64,000 nucleotides of DNA from Hyphomicrobiales bacterium (lineage in GTDB: Bacteria; Pseudomonadota; Alphaproteobacteria; Rhizobiales; Rhizobiaceae). Below, one piece after another: positions 52,348 through 61,262 of this stretch. A model generated the notes under the pieces. The model was not told where the DNA came from and ran no database searches. It worked only from the letters and a program-made list of their open reading frames with translations. The DNA is taken from NCBI GenBank assembly GCA_900465915.1, contig UBKJ01000011.1, positions 1 to 64,000 of the forward strand, in the 5' to 3' direction. Position numbers and translations under genes: made by a program. Within the stretch, counting starts at the first letter, position 1. Each line of letters starts with the position of its first letter.

Positions 52348-53958
52348 ATGGAAGAAATCTACGATTACATCGTCGTCGGCGCCGGCACGGCGGGCTGCAT
52401 CCTCGCCAACCGGCTGTCGGAGAACCCGTCCAACCGGGTGCTGCTGCTCGAAGCCGGCGGGCGCGACAACTGGATATGGTTCCATATCCCGGTCGGCTAT
52501 CTGTTCGCGATCGGCGATCCGCGCGCCGACTGGATGTTCCGCACCGAGCCGGAAGCGGGGCTGAACGGGCGCAGCCTCGCCTATCCGCGCGGCAAGGTCA
52601 TCGGCGGCTGCTCGGCGATCAACGCCATGATCGCCATGCGCGGCCAGGCGGAGGATTACGACGCCTGGCGCGACATGGGTCTGCCCGGCTGGGGCTGGGA
52701 CGACGTGCTGCCCGTCTTCAAGCGGATCGAGGATCATTTCCTCGGCGAAGGGCCCTTCCACGGCGCGGGCGGCGGCTTCCGAGTGGAGCCGCCGCGCGTG
52801 CGCTGGCCGGTGCTCGACGCACTTCAGGACGCCGCCGCCGAGATGGGAATCCCCAAGACCGAGGATTTCAACACCGGCGGCAACACGGGATCGGGCTATT
52901 TCCACGTGAACCAGAAACGCGGCCGGCGATGGTCCTCGGCGCGCGGCTTCCTCAAGCCCGTCCTGTCGCGCCGCAACCTGCGGCTCGAGACCGGCGTGCT
53001 GGTGGACCGGCTGGCGGTCGACGGCCGCCGCGTGACGGGCGTCCGCTATCACGGAGCCGACGGCGGCGAAAGAATCGCGCGGGCGCGCGGCGAGGTCGTC
53101 CTTTCGGCCGGCGCCATCGGCTCAGCGCAGATCTTGCATCGCACCGGGATCGGCCCCGCCGACTGGCTGCGCGAGGCGGGGATCGACTGCCTGATCGACC
53201 ATCCCGGGGTGGGACGCAACCTGCAGGACCATCTCCAGCAGCGCGCCATCTACAGGATCAGCGGCGCCAGGACGCTCAACGATTCCTATCATTCGCTGCT
53301 CGGCAAGAGCGCGATGGGGCTCGACTATCTGCTGCGGCGGCGCGGCCCTCTGACCATGGCCCCGTCGCAGCTCGGCATCTTCACCAAGTCCGATCCGGGG
53401 CGGGAGCGGAGCAACATCGAATTCCACGTACAGCCGCTTTCGCTGGACAAGTTCGGCGAGCCGCTGCACCGTTTCCCGGCCATCACCGTGGCCGCCTGCA
53501 ACCTGCGCCCCACCTCGCGCGGCGAGGTGCGGACGCCGACGGCCGATCCTTCGGCGCGTCCGGTCATCCGCCCGAATTATCTCAGCACCGAGGACGACCG
53601 CAAGGTCGCCGCCGACGCGATCCGCGTCACGCGCCGCCTGATGCGCCAGCCCGCGCTGCGCCGTCTTCGGCCGGAGGAATACCTGCCCGGTCCCGCGGTG
53701 GGCGACGACGACGAGGCGCTGGCCAAGGCCGCCGGCGATATCGGCACGACGATCTTCCATCCCGTCGGCACCGCGCGCATGGGCCGGCCCTCCGACAAGG
53801 AGACGGTGGTCGACGCCGCGCTGAAATTCCTGGGCCTCGACGGGCTGCGCGTCGTCGACGCTTCGATCATGCCCACGATCGTCTCGGGAAACACCAACAC
53901 GCCCACCGCGATGATAGCGATGAAGGGCGCGGACATGATCCTGAAGGAAAATCGCTGA
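52348..53958 (+). CDS. GMC-family FAD-dependent oxidoreductase (choline dehydrogenase-like)
   Basis: The 536-residue enzyme has the FAD-binding YIVVGAGTAGCILANRLSE, the GMC signature PRGKVIGGCSAINAMIAMRG, GEVVLSAGAIGSAQIL, and the C-terminal catalytic FHPVGTARMG (His) and NTNTPTAMIAMKGADM (Asn). It oxidises a primary or secondary alcohol to an aldehyde or ketone. GGAGAG lies seven bases before the ATG at 52348; an ATG five codons upstream is an alternative. It probably works with the ThDP enzyme and unknown protein before it. A hairpin terminator follows. Confidence 0.88.
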   Translation: MEEIYDYIVVGAGTAGCILANRLSENPSNRVLLLEAGGRDNWIWFHIPVGYLFAIGDPRADWMFRTEPEAGLNGRSLAYPRGKVIGGCSAINAMIAMRGQAEDYDAWRDMGLPGWGWDDVLPVFKRIEDHFLGEGPFHGAGGGFRVEPPRVRWPVLDALQDAAAEMGIPKTEDFNTGGNTGSGYFHVNQKRGRRWSSARGFLKPVLSRRNLRLETGVLVDRLAVDGRRVTGVRYHGADGGERIARARGEVVLSAGAIGSAQILHRTGIGPADWLREAGIDCLIDHPGVGRNLQDHLQQRAIYRISGARTLNDSYHSLLGKSAMGLDYLLRRRGPLTMAPSQLGIFTKSDPGRERSNIEFHVQPLSLDKFGEPLHRFPAITVAACNLRPTSRGEVRTPTADPSARPVIRPNYLSTEDDRKVAADAIRVTRRLMRQPALRRLRPEEYLPGPAVGDDDEALAKAAGDIGTTIFHPVGTARMGRPSDKETVVDAALKFLGLDGLRVVDASIMPTIVSGNTNTPTAMIAMKGADMILKENR

Positions 53959-53964
53959 AGCAAA

Positions 53965-53989
53965 GCCGCCGGCGTCGCCGGCGGCCTTT
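53965..53989. terminator. terminator between two convergent GMC genes
   Basis: GCCGCCGGC (53965-53973) and GCCGGCGGC (53977-53985) form a nine-base-pair stem with a three-base loop, followed by CTTTC. It can serve both convergent genes. Confidence 0.7.
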
Positions 53990-55491
53990 CACGACAGATC
54001 GGCGGCCAGCATGTGGTCGGCCGCCCGCAGGGCCTGGGCCGCGATGGTGAGGGCGGGGTTCACCGCGGCCGAGGAGGGCATGAAGGACGCGTCGATCACG
54101 AACAGGTTGCGGTGATCCCAGCTCCGGCAGAACGGATCGAGCGCCGAGCTCGCCGGATCGCTACCCATGCGGACGGTTCCGCACTGATGCGCCGTGGCGT
54201 GGGCGGCGAGCGATTTCGTGATCACGACCGGATATCCCGCGCGCCGCAGGGCGCGTTTCATCCGCTTCACGAGCTCATGATGGCCCGCCATGTTGTTGGG
54301 CGTCACCGACAGCCTTATCCGGCCGCCGTCGAGCGTCACCCGGTTGTCGGGATCGGGCAGGTCTTCCGACAGGGCGATCCAGTCCATGCCGTGGCGGGCG
54401 AGCCGGTCGCCCACGAAGCGCGGCAGATAAGGCACGTTCGCCGTCAGCATGCCGCCTTGCAGCTTCCCCAGCATCTGCATCTGCCCCATCGGCCAGCGAA
54501 ATGCGGCGTCGCCGAAATACCAGTCGTTGATGGCGAGCGTCTTCTGGAAGCGCGTCGTGTTGGGGCGCGGCGACAGGCCCATGAGAGCGGACTGGTTGTG
54601 CACCATGTAATGGCGGCCGACCACGTCCGAGGCGTTGGCCACGCCCTTCGGCGCCGCCGCGCAGGCGGAGCGCAGCAGCAGGGCGGCGCTGTTGACCGCG
54701 TTGCACGACAGGACGAACAGGGGCGCTGCGAGGAGATGGACCTCCCCGTCCCGCTCGACCTCGACCGCCTCGACGCGCCCGCCGTCGGGGCTGAGAATAA
54801 AACGCCGCGCCAGGGTGCGGGTCATGAGCTCGACATGCCCGGTCGCCATGGCCGGCTCCAGCGCGCAGGTCTCGGCGTCGTTCTTCTGGCCGATCATGCA
54901 GGGAAAGCCGTCGCAGGTCCTGCACAGGACGCAGCTTCCCGCGTCGCCCGAATTGACGCCGCTCGGCAGCGCCGAGGGGGAAATCCCCTGCTTGCGGAAC
55001 CGCTCCGCCATGCGGGCGACGATCGGCTCGGAGGGAACCGCCGCGAAGGGAAAGGGCGCGTCGCGCCGCGGCGCCGTGCGGTCGCCGCCGTCGTCGCCAT
55101 GGACGCGGAACATGCGCTCCGCCTCGTCGTAATAGGGCGCCATGTCGGCATAGGTCACCGGCCAGGCGGGCGAGGTTCCGCCGTGATGCTCGACGGCCTC
55201 GAAATCCCGCTCGCGCAGCCGGAACAGCGCCGCGCCGTAGAACTTGGTCGACCCGCCGACATTGTAATACATGCCGGGATCGAAGGCGTTTCCATGCCGG
55301 TCGAGCCACGCGTCTTTGGCCTTGTATTTCTTGTCGAAAAAGACGGTCTCGACGCTCCAGTTGCCGGGCTCGCGCGGCACGAAGTCGCCGCGCTCGATCA
55401 CCAGCACGCGGACCCCTTTTTCCGCCAGCCGGCGCGCGGTGACGCCGCCGCCCACGCCGCTGCCGATGATGATGACGTCGAAATCCTTCAT
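53989..55491 (-). CDS. GMC-family FAD-dependent oxidoreductase, second type
   Basis: A 500-residue flavoenzyme with an N-terminal FAD motif (VIIIGSGVGGGVTARRLAEKG), a YNVGGSTKFYGAALFRLRE block and the C-terminal HQCGTVRMGSDP and NPALTIAAQAL catalytic segments. It belongs to the GMC_oxred_N/C group that includes bacterial alcohol and sugar dehydrogenases, and is only distantly like the neighbouring GMC enzyme. A cysteine cluster (SCVLCRTCDGFPC) near residue 200 could bind metal. The ATG at 55491 is preferred to a GC-rich frame extension to 55563. It is convergent with the other GMC gene and transcribed alone. Confidence 0.87.
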   Translation of the reverse strand: MKDFDVIIIGSGVGGGVTARRLAEKGVRVLVIERGDFVPREPGNWSVETVFFDKKYKAKDAWLDRHGNAFDPGMYYNVGGSTKFYGAALFRLRERDFEAVEHHGGTSPAWPVTYADMAPYYDEAERMFRVHGDDGGDRTAPRRDAPFPFAAVPSEPIVARMAERFRKQGISPSALPSGVNSGDAGSCVLCRTCDGFPCMIGQKNDAETCALEPAMATGHVELMTRTLARRFILSPDGGRVEAVEVERDGEVHLLAAPLFVLSCNAVNSAALLLRSACAAAPKGVANASDVVGRHYMVHNQSALMGLSPRPNTTRFQKTLAINDWYFGDAAFRWPMGQMQMLGKLQGGMLTANVPYLPRFVGDRLARHGMDWIALSEDLPDPDNRVTLDGGRIRLSVTPNNMAGHHELVKRMKRALRRAGYPVVITKSLAAHATAHQCGTVRMGSDPASSALDPFCRSWDHRNLFVIDASFMPSSAAVNPALTIAAQALRAADHMLAADLS

Positions 55492-55789
55492 GGCCCATTT
55501 CCGGCTGCTGCGGCCGCGGCGGTCAGCCCTGCGCGGCCTGTCGAACTGCGACCGGACTAGCACCTGCGCCCCAGGGCGAGAAGATGGATTTCGGCCGGTT
55601 GCGTCAGTTCGCTTCAGCTATTTGCATTCTGCGAAACGGGCGGACAAGCCCTCGCTTTTCCCGGATTTTCACGCGCCGCGCATGGGTCCGACGCCCGGTC
55701 CCGCAAAAATTCGACCGCGACGGGCCTTGTGCGTTCCTCCATCCCGAATATGGTCCGACGAGACGATTCACATCGGGAGAAACGCTTCG

Positions 55790-56947
55790 ATGACCGAGCT
55801 TCGATCCGCAAAAGCCGAAATCCGGCACGCCCGCCTCGACGCAGCCGTCGACAGCGCCCTGAGCGAGAACCGCATCGTCGGCGCGGTGGTGCTGGCGGCG
55901 CAAGACGGCGAGGTCTTTTACGCGCGGGCGGCCGGCTTCGCCGACCGCGAGGCGGAAATTCCGATGCGCCGCGACGCCATCTTCCGGCTGGCCTCGGTCA
56001 CCAAACCCTTCGTCACCGCGGCGGCCATGCGGCTGGCCGAGCGGAAGCTGATCGGCCTGGACGATCCGGTGTCGCGCTGGCTTCCCGATTTTCGGCCGGC
56101 GACGCCGGACGGGGCGCGGCCCGAGATCACGCTGCATCAGCTTCTGACCCATATGTCGGGCCTGTCCTACCGCTTCGCGGAGCCCGCGGACAGCGCGTAT
56201 CACGCGCTCGACGTCTCGGACGGCATGGACCAGCCGGGGCTGAGCCTCACGGAAAACCTCGCCCGGCTCGCCCGCGCGCCGCTCGCCTTCACGCCGGGTT
56301 CGGCCTGGCGGTATTCGCTCGGGATCGACGTGATCGGAGGCGTCCTCGAAGCCGCCGCCGGCAAATCCCTCGCCCAGATCCTGCAGGACGAAATCGCTGG
56401 CCCTCTCGGCCTGCGCGACACGGGCTTCTCCGTCATCGAGCGCGAAAGGCTCGTCACGCCCTATGTCGACGCGCGCCCCGCGCCGCGCCGCATGGACGAA
56501 GACGAGGTCCTGCCGTTTCCCGACGCCGGCGACGCGGTCCGCTTCTCGCCGCAGAGGCTCTTCCACCCCGGCTCCTACGCCTCCGGCGGCGCGGGCATGG
56601 CGGGCACGGCGGACGGCGTCCTGAGCCTCTTGGAAGCGATCCGCGACGGCGGCGGACCGATCCTGCGGCCGGAGACGGCGGCGGAAATGATGCGCGACCA
56701 CGCCGGCCCCGAAGCGGAGACGCAAGGGCCGGGCTGGGGTTTCGGCCTCGGCTGGGCGGTCTTGCACGATCCCGCCGCAGCGGCGACGCCCCAAGGCAAG
56801 GGAACGCTGCAATGGGGCGGCGTCTACGGACATAGCTGGTTCGTCGACCCGGAGAACGCCCTGACGCTCGTCACCCTGACGAACACCGCCTTTGAAGGCA
56901 TGAACGGCCGCTTCACGCTCGATCTGCGCGACGCCGTCTATGCCTGA
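55790..56947 (+). CDS. class C beta-lactamase-like serine hydrolase
   Basis: The 385-residue protein shows the SxxK motif (LASVTKPF, catalytic Ser), LLTHMSGLSYRF, the Tyr of the second motif in WRYSLGIDVIG and GHSW in place of the third KTG motif. It has no signal peptide, so it is probably a cytoplasmic esterase or D-aminopeptidase-type hydrolase rather than an antibiotic-resistance enzyme. GGGAGA lies nine bases before the ATG. It is divergent from the GMC gene; the region between (about 300 bases) has no other gene. Confidence 0.87.
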   Translation: MTELRSAKAEIRHARLDAAVDSALSENRIVGAVVLAAQDGEVFYARAAGFADREAEIPMRRDAIFRLASVTKPFVTAAAMRLAERKLIGLDDPVSRWLPDFRPATPDGARPEITLHQLLTHMSGLSYRFAEPADSAYHALDVSDGMDQPGLSLTENLARLARAPLAFTPGSAWRYSLGIDVIGGVLEAAAGKSLAQILQDEIAGPLGLRDTGFSVIERERLVTPYVDARPAPRRMDEDEVLPFPDAGDAVRFSPQRLFHPGSYASGGAGMAGTADGVLSLLEAIRDGGGPILRPETAAEMMRDHAGPEAETQGPGWGFGLGWAVLHDPAAAATPQGKGTLQWGGVYGHSWFVDPENALTLVTLTNTAFEGMNGRFTLDLRDAVYA

Positions 56948-57041
56948 TCGCGCGACCGTCGGGTCGAGATCAGGCCGCTTTCCGTAAGATTTAAACAGCC
57001 TCGGCTTTCCGGCGAAATCAGCGAATCGAACAGGAATGCGC

Positions 57042-57260
57042 TCACGCCGGCGACGGTCTGCGCCAATGGGCGGGCCAGTCGTCGAAATCGGCCGCAGCCT
57101 TCCCATCTACGATCAGGGTATATAGCGGCTCGGCGGGAAAATCGTTGAGCCGGATCGCCAGTTCCTCCTCCTTCCAGCGCGCGATGAAGGGAAACTCGCC
57201 GTCAGCCGATTTACGCCAGCCTATCGCCGCCGCGAATACGTCTCTCGCCTTCCGATCCAT
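57042..57260 (-). CDS. small hypothetical protein (72 aa)
   Basis: The protein is charged and Trp-rich (DVFAAAIGWRKSADGEFPFI, DFDDWPAHWRRP) with a run of alternating beta-type residues (PLYTLIVDGKAA). It has no signal or membrane segment. I do not recognise it. It starts 15 bases after the stop of the following 161-residue gene in the same direction, and the codon use looks like the neighbours, so it is probably real and co-transcribed. Confidence 0.6.
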   Translation of the reverse strand: MDRKARDVFAAAIGWRKSADGEFPFIARWKEEELAIRLNDFPAEPLYTLIVDGKAAADFDDWPAHWRRPSPA

Positions 57261-57275
57261 ATACCGCGCCGCCTT

Positions 57276-57761
57276 TCACTTGAAGGGGATCGTGAACGAA
57301 AGGCGCAGCAGCGAGCCGTCGACCCTATAGGTCGCGCGCATCTGGAAGCCGTCCTTGAGCCATTGGTCCCACTCGATCACGCCCTCGTCCACCTCGGTGC
57401 GCAGCGGCGCGCCGAATTCGCGCAGGGCGTCTTCCCGGCTGGCGATCGGCCCGGCGCTGTAGGGGATCGGCCCCGCATAGGCCTGGAAGGTCTTGCCGCC
57501 GGCGCCATAGGCGAATATGGCGACCAGGATCGCCTCGCCCTCGTCCTTCGGTTCGGCGTAGGTCTGGATATAGTCCTCCCGCTCGTTGAAGGTCAAAGCG
57601 AGGCCCTGCGGACGAAGCTCTATGCCCTCCACGCCTTGCGAGCGGAGCTTTCTCATGGAGAGGGCGGCGATACCCTTCCCTGCGGATTTCAGCAATCGAT
57701 CGAGTTCGGCGTTCCGCTCGGAGCATCCGATGAAGGGCAGCAATTCGTTCAGCGTCAGCAT
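57276..57761 (-). CDS. hypothetical protein (161 aa), immunity-protein-like
   Basis: The protein has a layout common in small bacterial immunity proteins: GIELRPQGLALTFNER, a central beta-rich part with YGAGGKTFQAYAGPIPY, and SREDALREFGAP (an edge helix often seen in toxin-immunity families). No toxin gene is in the window. The ATG at 57761 avoids a 19-residue extension without support. Function is unknown; an orphan immunity gene is one possibility, a conserved housekeeping protein another. Confidence 0.65.
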   Translation of the reverse strand: MLTLNELLPFIGCSERNAELDRLLKSAGKGIAALSMRKLRSQGVEGIELRPQGLALTFNEREDYIQTYAEPKDEGEAILVAIFAYGAGGKTFQAYAGPIPYSAGPIASREDALREFGAPLRTEVDEGVIEWDQWLKDGFQMRATYRVDGSLLRLSFTIPFK

Positions 57762-57895
57762 GCGGAAATCGTCCCGTCGGTTCGTTGCTCGCGATAATCC
57801 TGGATATGAGTCACCCAATCGTCGCGTCCGTCAATGTGGCCGCGTCGTTTCCGACGGTTCGGATCGCGCTCGAAACGTCGATGCGCGGCGTCCTC

Positions 57896-58357
57896 TCAAA
57901 TACTGATCGCCGCGCCCGTCTTGACCTGCCCCATGGAGACGAAGGTGTTGAATTTCCTGACGTTGCCGGCCTCGAAGAAGGCGCGGCGGGTGAAATCCTC
58001 ATAGGCGCTCATGGAGGCGACGACGAGCGTGAGGATGAAATCGGCCTGGCCGGTCACGTAATGACATTGCTGCACTTCCGGCGCGGCCCTGAAGCGCTCC
58101 TTGGCCGCCTCGATCGCTTCCGGGGTCTCGCTGACCAGTTCGACCGAGACGATGATGGTCAGCGGCAGGCCGACCGCCTCGGGCGATATCCGGGCGACAT
58201 TGGCCACGATAACGCCCTCGGCCTCCATGCGCCGGATGCGGCGCTGCACCGAGGGCGCGGAGAGATTGACCGCCGCGCCGATCTCGCGCTGCGGCGTCTG
58301 GTTGTTCCGCTGCAGGATGCGCAGGATGGCGAGATCGAAACGGTCGAGCGGCGTCAT
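57896..58357 (-). CDS. Lrp/AsnC-family regulator
   Basis: A 153-residue regulator with the Lrp helix-turn-helix (ILRILQRNNQTPQREIGAAV, NLSAPSVQRRIRRMEAEGVI) and the C-terminal RAM (amino-acid-binding) domain (about 70-150). It starts 95 bases from the divergent diaminopropionate ammonia-lyase gene and most likely controls it in response to an amino acid. The ATG is used; an in-frame TTG three codons upstream is possible. Confidence 0.9.
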   Translation of the reverse strand: MTPLDRFDLAILRILQRNNQTPQREIGAAVNLSAPSVQRRIRRMEAEGVIVANVARISPEAVGLPLTIIVSVELVSETPEAIEAAKERFRAAPEVQQCHYVTGQADFILTLVVASMSAYEDFTRRAFFEAGNVRKFNTFVSMGQVKTGAAISI

Positions 58358-58452
58358 GTGAAACAAACTTGCACAGAAGGACCGAAATTACAGCGCCTTT
58401 TTCATACCGCTCGAAATATATTTGCGTCGATCCAAGGAGAGAGACGAAGACC

Positions 58453-59664
58453 ATGACCGCCGCCCCCTATCTTGTGAACACCTTGCCCACCCACGGCGGG
58501 CCGCTGGACCCGCGAGACGCCGAAACGCTCGGCGCCGGCGCGGTCGAGCGCGTCCTCGACGTCCTGGCCTTTCGCGGCGGCGCCGCGCCGACGCCCTTGC
58601 ACGCCCTTCCCGGGCTCGCCCGCGCGCTCGGCCTGGGCGCGCTGCATGTGAAGGACGAGGGTTTCCGTCTCGGCCTCGGCAGCTTCAAGGCGCTGGGCGG
58701 GGCCTATGCGCTGACGATCCTGGTGCTGGAGGAAGCCGCGCGCCGCTTCGGCCGCCCCGTCGCGGTGCGGGAGCTGGCCTCCGAAGCCGTGCGCGAGATC
58801 GCCGCGACGATGACCTTCGCCTGCGCGACGGACGGCAACCATGGCCGCTCGGTCGCGCAAGGGGCGCAACTGTTGGGCGCGCGGGCGGTGATCTTCGTCC
58901 ATTCCGGCGTCAGCCGGACGCGGATCGACGCCATCGCCCGTTTCGGGGCCGAGATCGTCCGCGTCGAGGGCGGCTATGATTTCTCCGTCGCCGAAGCCGC
59001 GCGCATCGCGACCGCGAACGGCTGGACGATCCTGTCCGACACGTCCTGGCCAGGCTACGAATATATTCCCGGCCTGGTGTCGCAGGGCTATACGGCCATG
59101 GTCCGCGAGATCCTCGACGAACTGCCCGAGCCGCCGACCCATGTGTTCCTGCAGGCCGGCGTCGGCGGCTTCGCGGCGGCGGTCGCCGGCCATCTGGCGG
59201 TCGCGCTGGGCGAGAAGCGCCCGCATGTGACGGTGGTCGAACCGGCCCGCGCGGCCTGCCTCTACGAAAGCGCGCGCCTTGGCCGCGCCGCCAGGGTCGA
59301 GGACACGCAATCGACCGTGATGGCGATGCTCGAATGCCACGAGGCGTCGCTTATCGCCTTCCGCGTCCTCGAACGGGTCGCCGACGGTTTCATGACCGTG
59401 GAGGAGGAGGACGCCCCCGAAGCCATGCGCCGCCTCGCCTCACCCGTCGACGGCGACCCCGCCGTCGTCGCCGGCGAAAGCGGCGGCGCGGGCTTCGCCG
59501 GGCTGCTCGCCGCGCTGCGGGACCCGGACCTCGCCGCAAGGATCGGGCTCGGCCCGCAGGCGCGGGCGCTGGTGATCAACACCGAAGGCGCGACCGACCC
59601 CGCCCTCTACGAGAAGATCGTCGGGCGCAGCCCGCAAGCCGTGCTCGAAGGAGAAGCCGCATGA
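58453..59664 (+). CDS. dpaL: diaminopropionate ammonia-lyase
   Basis: The 403-residue PLP enzyme has the Schiff-base Lys in GSFKALGGAYA, CATDGNHGRSVAQGA for the substrate carboxylate, and a Gly-rich phosphate site (QAGVGGFAAAV). It converts 2,3-diaminopropionate to pyruvate and ammonia. The length fits YgeX/DpaL. It overlaps the M20 amidohydrolase gene (ATGA), suggesting that the hydrolase releases a substrate or handles a carbamoylated form in the same pathway. An Lrp regulator lies divergently upstream. Confidence 0.9.
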   Translation: MTAAPYLVNTLPTHGGPLDPRDAETLGAGAVERVLDVLAFRGGAAPTPLHALPGLARALGLGALHVKDEGFRLGLGSFKALGGAYALTILVLEEAARRFGRPVAVRELASEAVREIAATMTFACATDGNHGRSVAQGAQLLGARAVIFVHSGVSRTRIDAIARFGAEIVRVEGGYDFSVAEAARIATANGWTILSDTSWPGYEYIPGLVSQGYTAMVREILDELPEPPTHVFLQAGVGGFAAAVAGHLAVALGEKRPHVTVVEPARAACLYESARLGRAARVEDTQSTVMAMLECHEASLIAFRVLERVADGFMTVEEEDAPEAMRRLASPVDGDPAVVAGESGGAGFAGLLAALRDPDLAARIGLGPQARALVINTEGATDPALYEKIVGRSPQAVLEGEAA

Positions 59665-60881
59665 GCCCCGCCATCGACGGCGCGCGCCTGATCGCGCGCT
59701 TGCGGGAGCTCGGGGCTACCGGCCGCGACGCCGACGGCCGCCTTTGCCGCGTCGCGGCCACCGACGCCGACCGCGAGGGCCGCGACCTTCTCTGTCGATG
59801 GCTCGGCGAGGCTGGGCTTCGGATCGAGATCGACCGCATCGGCAACATCCACGGCCTATGGGAGCCGGAAGGCGCATGCGGCGATCCGGTGTTCGTCGGC
59901 TCGCATATCGACACGGTGATCGACGCCGGGATTTACGACGGCTGCTATGGCGTCCTCTCCGGCCTCGCGGCGATCGAGGCGTTGCAGGCGGCCGGCCTGC
60001 GCCCCGCGCGGCCCATTGTGGTTGTCGCCTACACCAACGAGGAAGGCGTGCGCTATGCGCCCGACATGATGGGCAGCCTGGTCGCGGCCGGCGGGCTTTC
60101 GGTCGAGGCGGCGCTGGCGACCGTCGGCACGGACGGCGCAACGCTCGGCGCGGAGCTGGAGCGGATCGGCTATGCCGGGCCGCGCGAGCCGGGCTTCCTC
60201 AAGCCGCACGCCTATGTCGAGCTGCATATCGAGCAAGGCCCGATATTGGAGATCGAGGGGCTGGCCATCGGCGTGGTCGAGAACCTTCAGGGCATATCGT
60301 GGCGCAAGGTGACGATCGGCGGCGTGGCGAACCATGCCGGCACCACGCCCATGCGCCTGCGCCGCGACGCCGGCGTCGCGGCCGCGAGGGTGGTGGCGTT
60401 CCTCGACCAGCTGGCGCGGGGCGTCGAGGGCGCCGTCGCGACGGTCGGAACGATCCGCTTCGAGCCGAACGCGATCAACGTCATTCCCTCCGCCGCCACC
60501 TTCACGGTGGACCTGCGCAACCCCGACGAGGAGCGGCTGAAGGGCCAGGAAGCGGCGCTGGAGGATTTTCTCGCCGGGCTGCGCGCGGAAGGCTATGCGG
60601 TGGAGACGGAACGGCTCGCCCGCTTCGAGCCCGTCGCCTTCGATCCGGCCATCGTCGCGGCCATCGAGGCCGCCGCCGCCGGGCGCCAGCTTTCCTGCCG
60701 CCGCATGACCTCGGGAGCCGGCCACGACGCCCAGATGATCGCCCGCGTGGCTCCGGCCGCGATGATCTTCGTGCCGTCGAAGGACGGGATCAGCCACAAT
60801 CCGGCGGAGTTCACTTCCGACGCCGAACTCGTCGCGGGGGCGAATGTCCTGCTGGATGTGGTGAAGACATTGAGCGCGTGA
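59661..60881 (+). CDS. M20-family amidohydrolase (N-carbamoyl-L-amino-acid hydrolase/allantoate type)
   Basis: The 406-residue enzyme has the binuclear zinc ligands of the family: His and Asp in GSHIDTV and DGCYGVLSG, the Glu pair in YTNEEGVR, His in ELHIEQGP, and the C-terminal DGISHNPAEF His. The dimerisation lid (about 205-320; NHAGTTPMRLRRDAG) is also present. It hydrolyses N-carbamoyl amino acids or ureido compounds. It overlaps dpaL by ATGA, so the two are translated together. Confidence 0.88.
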   Translation: MSPAIDGARLIARLRELGATGRDADGRLCRVAATDADREGRDLLCRWLGEAGLRIEIDRIGNIHGLWEPEGACGDPVFVGSHIDTVIDAGIYDGCYGVLSGLAAIEALQAAGLRPARPIVVVAYTNEEGVRYAPDMMGSLVAAGGLSVEAALATVGTDGATLGAELERIGYAGPREPGFLKPHAYVELHIEQGPILEIEGLAIGVVENLQGISWRKVTIGGVANHAGTTPMRLRRDAGVAAARVVAFLDQLARGVEGAVATVGTIRFEPNAINVIPSAATFTVDLRNPDEERLKGQEAALEDFLAGLRAEGYAVETERLARFEPVAFDPAIVAAIEAAAAGRQLSCRRMTSGAGHDAQMIARVAPAAMIFVPSKDGISHNPAEFTSDAELVAGANVLLDVVKTLSA

Positions 60882-61262
60882 TCGATATGGCCCGCGCTGT
60901 TCCAGCGGCGGGCCAGAAGCCGGCGGCGCAACCAGGCGTTCGACGATAGCGCTCCCGAGCCCGGTTCCATCATCGAAGTGATCACGACATGACCGATTTG
61001 CAGATTGGCATGCCGCTTTTCCGGCCGCCAAGGGCGCGCAGATACAAATCTGCGGCTAAGCTATTTGAGCTTGCGCTTAGGCCGTAGCCAGAGAGAATAG
61101 CCCTTCCCCAGTAACGATATCGCGGGCTTCCAATCGGCGATCCCTACCCCTGTTTAGCCGAAAAGCATATGATTTCACGATAGACGCCTTCGGCGGCATC
61201 GGTACGGAGCATATCCACCGCCTGCGCGATCGGTTCGCCTGCGACGCCGCATAGCGCGCCGA
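60882..61262. other. intergenic region between the amidohydrolase and kdpE genes
   Basis: About 380 bases between two convergent units. It contains a perfect inverted repeat GCAGAT (61038-61043) / ATCTGC (61048-61053) and a following CTAAGC / GCTTAG pair, a likely terminator area. No gene with a ribosome site was found. Confidence 0.45.
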
